Source: Globisporangium splendens
Lineage: Eukaryota > Oomycota > Peronosporomycetes > Pythiales > Pythiaceae
DNA: 64,000 nt
Direction of reading: 5' to 3'
Assembly: GCA_006386115.1 (NCBI GenBank)
Contig: VFIW01000071.1
Coordinates: 124,001-188,000, forward strand
Shown here piece after piece: positions 1-9,070 of this stretch. The notes beneath the pieces were generated by a model. That model saw only the letters and a program-made list of their open reading frames with translations, had not been told where the DNA came from and searched no databases. Made by a program: the position numbers and the translations under genes. Each line of letters opens with the position of its first letter. The first letter of the stretch is position 1.

Positions 1-1670
1 CGAACCAGGAACACATCAAGTGTCGAATTCTGAGTGCCAGATGAATTGAGATCGAATCGCACTTACTGCATCTCTTCCCACTACTAAGTGCGTGCTCACA
101 GACTTCACTCTCAGTCGAAATGTGCGTACTTGACTCACATTTTGGCAGGACGTGAGGAAGACGATAACAGTGTGGAGAATGCTCGGTGCCTGCGCCAATG
201 CCGCAGAATACTGGTTTTACGCTGCAATATTGAATGCAGTCATCTCAAATTTCAAATCCCAAGCTGTTGAAACTTTGCGATCCAAAGTTTCGTTGCAATC
301 GCTGGAGATGGCTTGATTGCGACGTGGCGTTTACGGAGTTGCAAGTGCCACAACTACGTTAACATGGTGCGAGGATTCAATGCTGCAGATTTGAACTTGA
401 GAAATATGCAGACTTGGGTTCAGAAACCAGTGGAGGCATCGTAGGAAACGAGGCAGCCATGGTTCACTCCCCACTGTCCTCAGAATTAAGATGCGGTCTT
501 CACACTCATCAAGCTTTGTGTTGCGGAACACTGTTCGCAACCAAGATGACTACGCTATATGCTGCACAAACGCTGATTGTAAGCTAGAAAGTGGAAATGA
601 TGCGAATTTGTTCCTTTGGAGCTGCAAGAGTGACTGTGTAAGATGCTCTGTGTGGTCAATCGCTTCCCTTGAAGTTCAATATCTACAGAAGCCATTGTGG
701 ACCTCATCTCGAACCCACTCCTAATCTTCCTATATTTTGAAATACTGTACAAGAATTGCCCATCCACAGCTGCTTAGGCTTGACCAGCAAATCCAAACTC
801 CGCAACGGCGGTGCACAAGATCAAGTGGGCTCATTTGCATACATTTTAGAAGAGCACCGATTTCGAATCTTCTTGCCCACCCCAACCTTTTTCAAGTCAA
901 ATCAAAACATGCCCAGCAATCAAACCAGGATTATGAGCAGACGACCAACATTATCCCGCAAGTGGCGATGTGTGAATGCCACGCACGCCGTACGAGACAC
1001 TTTGAACACAGTGAGAAAGTTGACACAGCAGTACAGTTGGACCTCTTGAAACGTGCCTCGCGCCAAAAACTGCAAAGATGCAATAATCCGACCTGGACAA
1101 TGGACGACCAACACTTTCGCTCCTACGACGCTGCGAAAGAGCAAGAGCTAAAGTTTGATAAGAAGTCTAGCCATAGAGAAACACTATTCCAGGAGGATAC
1201 CAGCAGGATTTTTTAAAATGCACGCACACCTCACGCACCCACCTCCTTTCCGTCTCAGCAAAGACCCTCCTAGCAAGCGTCTCGGCTGTTCTGTTCCAGC
1301 AAAGAGCAGCGGCTCGTGTCAATTGCTTTGGCTTACTTCCTTTTGGGCTCAGCAGCCGTCGTTCTTTTGGGTTCATTGCTGGTCGGACGCGGTTAGGGCA
1401 GACACGTCATCGCTGTCCTTATTGTTGATTGGTTTCAATGTTCAATGCGTTTGGCTAATCTTTTTGCTTTTGCTATTTTCGGGTGCTACAAGCGTGCAAC
1501 GGCGGACTCGACCGCAATCCGTCCGTCTACCGTCATCTGGAGCTCTTCAATTGCCGCAGCGTCCGTCATTCTCCAAAAGCTCTCGTCGCCCACAAGCCAC
1601 CACCGTTGCGCTCCGCAAGCCCCTCTCCCCCTCTCACAGCCACCATCTTCGAGTCTCTGACCTCGCAAGC
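1..1670. other. 5' flank with no supportable gene
   Basis: Several open frames exist (for example 737-1216 on the + strand), but none has recognisable domains, a plausible start context or protein-like composition. The frame of the downstream OvoA-like gene stays open back to 1155, yet the upstream part is Ser/Pro/Trp-rich and reads like translated 5' UTR. The last few hundred bases before 1671 are pyrimidine-rich and probably hold the promoter and 5' UTR of that gene. Confidence 0.5.
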
Positions 1671-4022
1671 ATGTTGTCTATCACGCAGTTCCCACGCCGC
1701 TTCCCGACCGCCAGCAAACGCACGCTGCGATCCTCTGCGGTCGCCGCAGCCTCGTCGTTGCCTTCATTGGAAACCGGATCCGCCGCGCGCATGCACCTCG
1801 ACCATGCTCCAGCCAAGACGTTGCAGCCGATTGGTATGGTGGCCGCCTTGACTCGTGGCAAGAGCCTCGCGCCATCTTCCACTTTCCAATTGAATGTGCC
1901 TCGCGGTGCCCGTTTCATGCAAACGACGTCGACGTCAATGCCACGCTCGCCAAAGGGTCAATCGGGCTCCAAGCAGAGCTTTGGCACTGCCGCGTCCGCA
2001 GTCGAGGACGAATACGACGACAGCTACCTGTACGGCGAGCGTAGCGACAACTGGTTCACGACGTCGCGCAACCCTCGCTACGACTCAACGTTCCCAGGTG
2101 TATGCCCTGAGACGCGCACGCTTTCTTCGATCGCGATGCCGAATCTCAAGACGTGCACACGCGAAGAGATGCTCGACTACTTTGACAACACGTGGGCGCT
2201 CACGGATGCGCTGTTTTCGAGCTTGCAGGGCGAAGACGCGTTTACGACGCCACCGCCGCACCAACTGCGCCACCCGTTGATCTTCTACTACGGCCATCCG
2301 ACCGTGTTCTGGGTGAACAAGTTTGTGGTCTCGGGTTTGCTTCCAGAGCCTGTGAACCAGCACTTTGAGAATATCTTCGAAGTCGGTGTGGACGAGATGC
2401 GCTGGGACGACATGAGCAAAAACGAGATGGAGTGGCCGACGGTCGCCGAAGTCACCGAGTACCGCCGCAAGGTGTACGGCATCATGCGCGACATTCTCAG
2501 CACTCACAAGAACCTCGAGCCTGGCCACGGTCCGATCGATGAGAGCAACGAGCTGTGGGCGATGTGCATGGCGTTGGAGCACGAGCGTATCCATCTGGAG
2601 ACGTCTTCCATGCTCATGCTAGAGCACCCAGAGCGCTTTTTCATCAAGCCAACTCTGCTCCCAGAGTACCACGAGTCTGCACAACGCACGAACTCGGCCA
2701 AGAAACCAGTCGCTGACGTGGATTACCCAGTGAATGAGATGCTCGACGTCACCGGTGGACGAGTCACGATCGGCAAGCCTCGCGATTTCCCAACCTTCGG
2801 ATGGGATAACGAGTACGGTCAGCGCGAGGTGGACGTGCCAGCATGCAAGGCGTCTAAGTTTATGATCTCGAACGGCGAGTTCTGGGAGTTCGTGAGCAGC
2901 GGTGGGTACCTGGAGCCATCGTACTGGAGCCAGCTGGGCTGGGAATGGCGCTGCTTCCGCAACACCAAGTGGCCGTCGTTCTGGGTGCCGGACGGTCCAT
3001 CTGGCAGCCATCAGTACAAGCTGCGTGCCATTTTCAACGTGCTCCCGATGCAGTGGGACTGGCCGGCGCAAGTGAACTTGCACGAGGCGCAGGCGTTCTG
3101 CAAGTGGAAGAACGAGCGCGACGGTAACCGTGACGAGACGGTGTACCACCTGATCACGGAGCCGATCCACCAGCTGATTCGTGACGAAGCTGACCGCTCG
3201 ATCAACACCGAGTCCGACGACATTCTCACCGTCAAGAACCGAATGGCGGTGGAGACGGGCAAGAACCTCAACGTGTCGTACATGTCGTTTTCACCAGTGG
3301 ACGCGATGAAGCCGACGCAATCGGGCTTCCATGACGTGTTCGGCAACGCGTGGGAGTGGTGCGAGGACATGTTCTCGGCGCTGCCGGGCTTCACGTTGCA
3401 CAAGTACTACGACGACTTCAGCGCGCCGTGCTTTGATGGCGAGCACCACGTGATCATGGGTGGCTCGTTCATTAGCAGCGGTGACAACGGCGCGTCCAAG
3501 TTCGCTCGCTACCACTTCCGTCCGCACTTCTTCCAGCATGCGGGTTTCCGTGTCGTGGCACAGCCTGTGGACAAGGAGACGCAGACGATCCGTCTCGTGA
3601 CCACGGACATCAACTCGCCAGGTCCGTATGTGAACACGAATCCGTTCCGCACGAGCGAGATCGTGCCTGTGAACGGCAAGGCTGCGGCGGGCTCGGAGAT
3701 CAACTACTGCCTGCTCTTTGACGAGGTCCACGGCAAGGCTGAGCGCGTTCTGGAGACGTTCGTGCAGTCGGTGGGCTCGGCCGGCAAGAACACGCTGCTT
3801 GTGCGCACGGGCGTGGAGGGCGCCATGCGCCTCAAGGAGCAGGTCAAGAGCGGCGACACGATGGTCGTGGTGTCGAGCAACAACAACGACGTGGCTGTCG
3901 TGGCTGCGCTCGAGAGCGACTTCACCCTCGTGGAGACGAGCGCCGTGCCCATGTTCATCAAGGACAGCGACACGGAGTGCCGCATCTCGGTGCAGACTGC
4001 CACGGCGTGGCAGAAAAAGTAA
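1671..4022 (+). CDS. ovoA-like: OvoA-type 5-histidylcysteine sulfoxide synthase, methyltransferase domain reduced
   Basis: 783 aa if translation starts at the ATG at 1671. This start gives an Arg/Ser/Ala-rich leader (MLSITQFPRRFPTASKR) typical of mitochondrial import; the frame is open further upstream but without targeting character. An OvoA/EgtB-type DinB-like domain follows, with the first iron-ligand His in RHPLIFYYGH (about His209) and the HxxxHxE pair HERIHLE (about 304-310). Then comes an FGE-sulfatase-type domain with FHDVFGNAWEWCED, FDGEHHVIMGGSF and FARYHFRPHFFQHAGFR, all diagnostic of OvoA. The family couples histidine to cysteine with O2 to give 5-histidylcysteine sulfoxide, the ovothiol precursor. 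Typical OvoA continues into a SAM methyltransferase of over 200 residues. Here only about 150 residues follow, with no glycine-rich SAM loop, although the last strands (FTLVETSAVPMFIKD ... TATAWQKK) resemble the normal C terminus of that domain. Single exon. Confidence 0.9.
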   Translation: MLSITQFPRRFPTASKRTLRSSAVAAASSLPSLETGSAARMHLDHAPAKTLQPIGMVAALTRGKSLAPSSTFQLNVPRGARFMQTTSTSMPRSPKGQSGSKQSFGTAASAVEDEYDDSYLYGERSDNWFTTSRNPRYDSTFPGVCPETRTLSSIAMPNLKTCTREEMLDYFDNTWALTDALFSSLQGEDAFTTPPPHQLRHPLIFYYGHPTVFWVNKFVVSGLLPEPVNQHFENIFEVGVDEMRWDDMSKNEMEWPTVAEVTEYRRKVYGIMRDILSTHKNLEPGHGPIDESNELWAMCMALEHERIHLETSSMLMLEHPERFFIKPTLLPEYHESAQRTNSAKKPVADVDYPVNEMLDVTGGRVTIGKPRDFPTFGWDNEYGQREVDVPACKASKFMISNGEFWEFVSSGGYLEPSYWSQLGWEWRCFRNTKWPSFWVPDGPSGSHQYKLRAIFNVLPMQWDWPAQVNLHEAQAFCKWKNERDGNRDETVYHLITEPIHQLIRDEADRSINTESDDILTVKNRMAVETGKNLNVSYMSFSPVDAMKPTQSGFHDVFGNAWEWCEDMFSALPGFTLHKYYDDFSAPCFDGEHHVIMGGSFISSGDNGASKFARYHFRPHFFQHAGFRVVAQPVDKETQTIRLVTTDINSPGPYVNTNPFRTSEIVPVNGKAAAGSEINYCLLFDEVHGKAERVLETFVQSVGSAGKNTLLVRTGVEGAMRLKEQVKSGDTMVVVSSNNNDVAVVAALESDFTLVETSAVPMFIKDSDTECRISVQTATAWQKK

Positions 4023-4043
4023 AACAAGACTGGTAACCGGTTG

Positions 4044-4063
4044 CAGTCAGTCAGTCAGTCAGT
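4044..4063. repeat. (CAGT)n microsatellite
   Basis: Five tandem CAGT units lie just after the stop codon of the OvoA-like gene, in its presumed 3' UTR. Confidence 0.85.
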
Positions 4064-4160
4064 GCGTGTGGGCTGTGGGTGCATTTGTGTAATAATTGTA
4101 GTTAGTGAATCTGGTTGAAGCCAACTCGAAGGGCAGCCATTTTCATCCACATTAATCACA

Positions 4161-4265
4161 TTCAGTACTCTTTTTGGCGCGGATTAAGGCTGGCACTTTC
4201 ATAAAAGTAGGGTTAAAAAGAGGTTACCCATCTTGCCAACATTATCTCCGTTCAGTACTCTTTTT
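4161..4265. repeat. Pair of 15-bp direct repeats
   Basis: TTCAGTACTCTTTTT occurs at 4161-4175 and again at 4251-4265, exactly 90 bp apart. Both copies lie upstream of the ATG at 4379. They may be promoter elements of the HTH gene or a small sequence duplication; the function is unknown. Confidence 0.75.
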
Positions 4266-4378
4266 ACTCATTTTCTGGAAGGGTAAAAGAAGAGATAAAT
4301 AGTGTGGCCCACCTTATTCTCTCTTGCTTTTTGCCTGTTTGACTGCTGCAGCATAATTTTGTTGGAAGAAGCTGCACG

Positions 4379-5200
4379 ATGCCCAAGGGACGAGTGCTGA
4401 CGCTCGAGGAGCGCGAGGAGATCGTGCGCATGCACCACGCAGGCGCCAGCGGGAGGGAGATCGCGAAGAAGATCGAGCGCAGCAAGACCGTCGTGCTCAA
4501 CTTCCTGAAGAACCCGGCGCAGTACGCGCAGACCAAGCGCAGCGGCCGCAAGCGCGCGCTCAGCGGCGACGACGAGCGGCGGCTCTATGCGGCGCTGTTC
4601 CAGAAGCACGCGGAGACGAATGACGCGCAGAGCACTTGTGCCAGCGCTGCCGCTTTAATGGATGGTGTTAGTGCGCCAGACCAGATCGAAGGCTCGCAGC
4701 AACGGACCGCGATGTCGCCAAGCAATCAGATCAAGAAGAGCGCCGAGCAGATCCGCAAAGAGTTTAATGTGCCGCTGAGTACGCGCCGCATTCAGCAATT
4801 GCTGTCCGAGTGGCGACGACAAGCACGGAAAGTGCAGGACAACCAGCAGCAGCTCGTGACAGCAGTGGATACGGTAGTGGACCAGGGAAGCAAGGAGAGT
4901 GACAATAGCAATAGCAACGACGATCAACGGTCTCATGAGAACGGCAATCCAGAACGCGTTGCAGATTCTGGCCAGACAGAAACCTGCAGTGAGGGACTTG
5001 GAGGTGAATCCACGACAACAGAAGGCGATTCGGACCACCAGGACCTCCAGCATGCAATCACAATGGCACAGGACGACCACGAGGAAACAGCAGACGGGAA
5101 TTTAACAAGGTCCACCGACGAAACAGCAGCCGTGAGTCCGAGAAGGTCCGTCGAGGCTACCAGTTGTCCGTCTCCGCCCCCAGCGAGTATGGAAGTTTGA
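4379..5200 (+). CDS. Tc1/mariner-type helix-turn-helix protein without transposase catalytic domain
   Basis: 273 aa, single exon. Residues 1-60 (LTLEEREEIVRMHHAGASGR ... IAKKIERSKTVVLNFLKNP) match the first HTH of Tc1/Tc3 transposases. They are followed by the linker GRKRALSGDDERRL, equivalent to the GRPRKLS-type spacer. A second HTH-like stretch at about 120-150 (SAEQIRKEFNVPLSTRRIQQ) corresponds to the second DNA-binding subdomain, so the bipartite paired-like architecture is present. An insertion of about 50 residues lies between the two. The remaining 120 residues are Ser/Asn/Gln/Glu-rich and disordered, where an active transposase would carry its DDE/DDD nuclease. No terminal inverted repeats were seen nearby. 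Most likely a nuclear DNA-binding protein derived from a transposase; the target is unknown. It ends 55 bp before the convergent nuclease gene. Confidence 0.75.
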   Translation: MPKGRVLTLEEREEIVRMHHAGASGREIAKKIERSKTVVLNFLKNPAQYAQTKRSGRKRALSGDDERRLYAALFQKHAETNDAQSTCASAAALMDGVSAPDQIEGSQQRTAMSPSNQIKKSAEQIRKEFNVPLSTRRIQQLLSEWRRQARKVQDNQQQLVTAVDTVVDQGSKESDNSNSNDDQRSHENGNPERVADSGQTETCSEGLGGESTTTEGDSDHQDLQHAITMAQDDHEETADGNLTRSTDETAAVSPRRSVEATSCPSPPPASMEV

Positions 5201-5255
5201 CAAAAACCGGTCTAAAAAACTCTTTGTTGTCATTATTTTCTATATGTCGACTGCT

Positions 5256-8200
5256 TTATGCACGAGCAGCTTCGTTGCCAGCACGACAGACGGACGACGC
5301 AAATGGACAAAACGCGCATTCCATGTAGCTTGGCTTGGGGGTGAAGTCTCCTTCACGAAGTCCTGCAGCGACCGACTGGATAGCCTCAAGCGCCTCGCTC
5401 GTGGCTTCAGGCGTGAACGGGACGTACCCGACCTGATATTGTCCTTGTTCTGCTGAGTTGCTCTCGTCCCCAATCATTTCGAGCATAGCTCCATGAGGTG
5501 TGCTGCCAAAGACGGACTGGAACGCGTGCATGTAGAGCTTGAGCTGGAGGCTGTCTGCAGCCAATTTGCTGACATTGCGCTCGCTGCCACTCATGTTTGA
5601 CTTGAACTCCTTGATGATCGGTCCCTTCACGGTGTGATCAATGCGATCCCAGACGCCACGGAGGTGAACTTTGGCCTCGGGAACATACACCTCAAATGGG
5701 AGCTCCACATGGAGGACGTTCCTGTCGGCATGTTGAGAGCAGAAGACCTCGAGTGCCCTTTTCCCTTGCTCAAAAAGATATCGTTCCTGTTCGGTGGAAG
5801 CAAACACGCCTCCCGTTTCCCACGATTCAGCAAATACTCCTTGAGCGCGCTCGCGAGCTTCTTGAATGAGCTCTTCGTCAAAGTCGGTACCTTGGTCGCC
5901 AACGTTCTTCTTTTGGTTCTGGAGGTCAGATGCGAAAGATGCAACAGCTTCATGGAGAGCGCGTCCGTATACCATTGCTGCGGATGCTTCAGTCGGGAGC
6001 TTCATGACACGCCCGAGAAAATAGCGTTGTGGGCAGCGGAGATACTCGGAGATTTGAGTGTACGACAAATGGGACGGCTCGTACTTGATCCTGTCGCTTG
6101 CAAGAAGGTCGGCTCTGGTGTGACTGTGCACGTTCAGATCGTTACCACCTGATGGTTTATCTAACCTTGAGCTTTTGCTGGAATTTATTCCATTCCCCGA
6201 CGAATGCAATGACGCAACGCTTGAAGATTCTTCCCAAATTGGTAGGAACGTTCGACTCACAGATCCTTGCTTTGCTTTCGCCGAATTTCCTGGTCCAGTT
6301 GCAATCGACGCGTACGAGATAATCACCTCTTCCCTGGCAGACACCAGCGCCTCAAACGCAAGCTTCTCACTCTGCTCCAGAAATTCACCACGAGTTTGTG
6401 TCGGATATGGCTTGCTCAGTAGCTTGTACGGAAGTGGCATCGTTAGTCGGCGCATCCGACCTGGAAACTTGGTGTCTCGCATTGACACCATAAATAAGAC
6501 AGAAGCGTCGAGAGATTGGACGTTGCGCTGAGTCAACGGGAGCACAACTATTCCTTGACCAGCTGCGGAATCAGGAACTCCCACAGGTGATTGAGGCGCT
6601 TGATACGACGCACTCACTTGAGACTCGCGCAGCTGCTGCAAGTATGGGACGACAAACGGAACGTGCGCACTCTGGACAACATTTTGCGCGACTTCCAGCT
6701 CCCTCAAGAAATCAGCCAACGCGATTGCCTCCTGCTCGTCTGAAGGTGATGACGGCTCCAGCAAACTTTCGAGACGACCTTGAAGAGTTAATGAAACACA
6801 CATACACACACATAGGTCAATTCCTTGCTGCTGCGCTTGATCGCTCCGCCTTTAGCACACATCTACGCACCTGTCTCTTCCAGAAAGGTCTGCACCAGTT
6901 CTTGCGTTGATTTTTTGTGACATTCTGACCTCAGACGTGTAATAATTTCCACGAATCGTGTTGCTGTTTGCAGCTCTGCTTCGACTTGTCCATTCACGAT
7001 CGCGCCAGCCACTTCGTCTGTTTGCGCGTAGTACGACTGCCCTTTCGTGGCGACAAACTTCTCTAGCACTTCAAACAGGTCCGCTTGCGTTTTGAGTTCT
7101 TTTTCCATGAGCTTCGACAAAACTTCCGGCGAGAGATCGAAGAAATCGGATCGTAACACGTTGTAGAGGTGTCTGGAGTCACTTGGAAAGCAGAGCGCGA
7201 CCAATAATGAATAGACGGCATTCACTCCTGGCTGGTGCACGCATCACGAATATCAAGAGGCATTAGTATTAGCCACAAACCCTAGCAGCACAGCTTCGTT
7301 CGATGGCTCAACGCATCATACCTCGTCGAAAAGATGGTTTTTGATAGAAACACTCGACGCATGATCCTGAACAGCGATGCCTTGACTCTGTAGCGATTGC
7401 GCGAGGCGCTGTGCATCGACGTGCGTCGGGCAGAGAACGGCAATATCTTGTGCTGGAGTGCTGGCGAGTTTCTCCTTGATCCACTCGGCAAGTGCCAGCT
7501 CTTCGTTTACAGCTGTGTCAAATGTGAAGCACTTTACATGTGGCGTCGACTGCGCCGCGGCCGATTCCTTCTTGCCATGAGGTCCAAATAACCGTTGCGC
7601 GATCTCACGGATCCCTTGTGCTCGACTATTTTCTTCAGGTTGCTCCTCTTTTAACACGGTGGATTCCAAACCCAGCGCATACTGCTCACTCAGCACTTTG
7701 TTGAGCAGCAGCGCTCGCGGACACGCGTCTCCTGGCAACAAATTGCGACTGAAGCTGACACTGGACTTTATGTTCGAGTGAGCGCACAGGCTTCCGATTA
7801 ACTTGACCATCGCTGGCGTCATCGCGTGGAGATCGTCGACAACGATGTCGGTGTATCCTCGCAAGACGGCATCCGTAAACTCCGTATGACTCTGAACATT
7901 GGCGCCAGTAAGCTCGAGGGTATCCAGCACGAGACCATCCCACGACGTGACGCGATGCTTCGCTAAAAGCTGACGGTACATCTCGTACGCCTGCGCGAGC
8001 TCGATCTGCTTCGGGTCCTCTGTGTTTGCTGCGTTGCTGCTGTACGCCGACGGGGAAATGCCTTCGGATTCGAGCAACTGGAAGAGCTGCAGTAAATCCA
8101 TCACCGCCTTCCGCGTCGTCAATGGCGACGTCATGCCCCGCTGAAGGAGATCGAGCGGCATCTCGTTCAGGTGGTGCGTGAGGAAAGCCGCCATGCGTCC

Positions 8201-8626
8201 TCGCGGGAACACGCGCTTCTCGTTCCCGGTCTCCTCCAACGCTTCCTGGCACCACTGCATCACACCGTACACGCCATGGCCACGACGCTCTAGCTCATGG
8301 AACGCCATGTGTTCGTCCACATACCTGCGCAGTCTCGACTGGCCGTTCGTCTCGGCGGAAAACGCTAGCACCTTCCTCCCTGTATCGCCATTTCCATTCA
8401 CCAACCATTTCACACGTTCCGCCACGCAGATCGACTTGCGCTTGGCGTCCACGCTGGACACGTGCCAGTGGCTCCTGTGGTCGCTTGTCTGCACCTGAAG
8501 CGGCTCGAGAGCAACGGTGGCATACAGACGCCGCTGGACGCGCGCAAGCTCCGCGTGTCCGTGGAGGTGGAGCGTGCGTCCGCGCAGCATGCTCGAGTGC
8601 CAGCGCTCTCGCCACGGCATCATCAT
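5256..8626 (-). CDS. UvrD-like helicase fold fused to AddB/Dna2-type Fe-S PD-(D/E)XK nuclease
   Basis: Three exons: 8626-7322, 7231-6871 and 6778-5256, with GT-AG introns of 90 and 92 bp; the join gives about 1062 aa. Exon 1 has an Arg-rich start (a second in-frame ATG at 8590 begins MLRGRTLHLHGHAELARVQR) that looks like organelle targeting. Helicase-like landmarks are KVLAFSAETNGQSRL (motif Ia-like), DIVVDDLHAM near residue 260 (Walker B-like) and DIAVLCPTHVDAQRLAQSL (motif IV-like). No Walker A GxGKT was found. The C-terminal third is a PD-(D/E)XK nuclease: LSYTQISEYLRCPQRYF (about 795-810), GRALHEAV, the metal-binding Asp in VWDRID (about 932), the E-x-K in KEFKSN (about 947), QLKLYMHAF, and the closing cysteines of CAFCPFASSVC. 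Together with the Cys in LRCPQ these make the four-Cys 4Fe-4S pattern of AddB/Dna2 nucleases. It probably processes DNA ends, perhaps in mitochondria. An upstream exon carrying Walker A cannot be excluded. Confidence 0.8.
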
Positions 8627-9070
8627 TTCCACTCAAACAAGAGGTCCCACACTTTCTCTATTTCCCGCGCTTCTACCTTCAGAACTCCATACTACTTCTA
8701 AGTCGATAACTGACACTATGGATAGTTTGTTTCAAATATGTCTCTGTTGAACCTTTGATAGTAAACATATCACTGTAAACTGATACATCTAGGAATGATG
8801 GTCGCAATGTCTGGTACACACGACCATTATCGTTTCCGAGAAGAGAGGCAGCTGAGAACAAGAAAAACGGAGAAAAGCCCCCGCGACGCGGGAACGAACT
8901 CGTTTATCGCGGCCGCAGGAACATGCGCACTGGCGCCCACGCGTTGTAGTACGTCTGAGCCGCTTCCCCCTTCTCCCCCGAGTCCGTTAACCGCAAGTTT
9001 TCCGACCCAAGAGCGCCCCCCAAGAAAGAAAACGAAGAGCCACATTAGCTGCAAATCCATCGCTCACTAG
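8627..9070. other. Divergent promoter region
   Basis: 444 bp between the reverse-strand nuclease gene and the forward DDHD lipase gene. It presumably carries both promoters. No RNA gene or repeat was seen. Confidence 0.5.

Larger units (their letters stand above)
4023..4378. other. Intergenic region with short repeats
   Basis: 3' flank of the OvoA-like gene and 5' flank of the HTH gene. It contains a (CAGT)5 microsatellite at about 4044-4063 and a 15-bp direct repeat TTCAGTACTCTTTTT at 4161-4175 and 4251-4265. No coding potential was seen. Confidence 0.6.
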
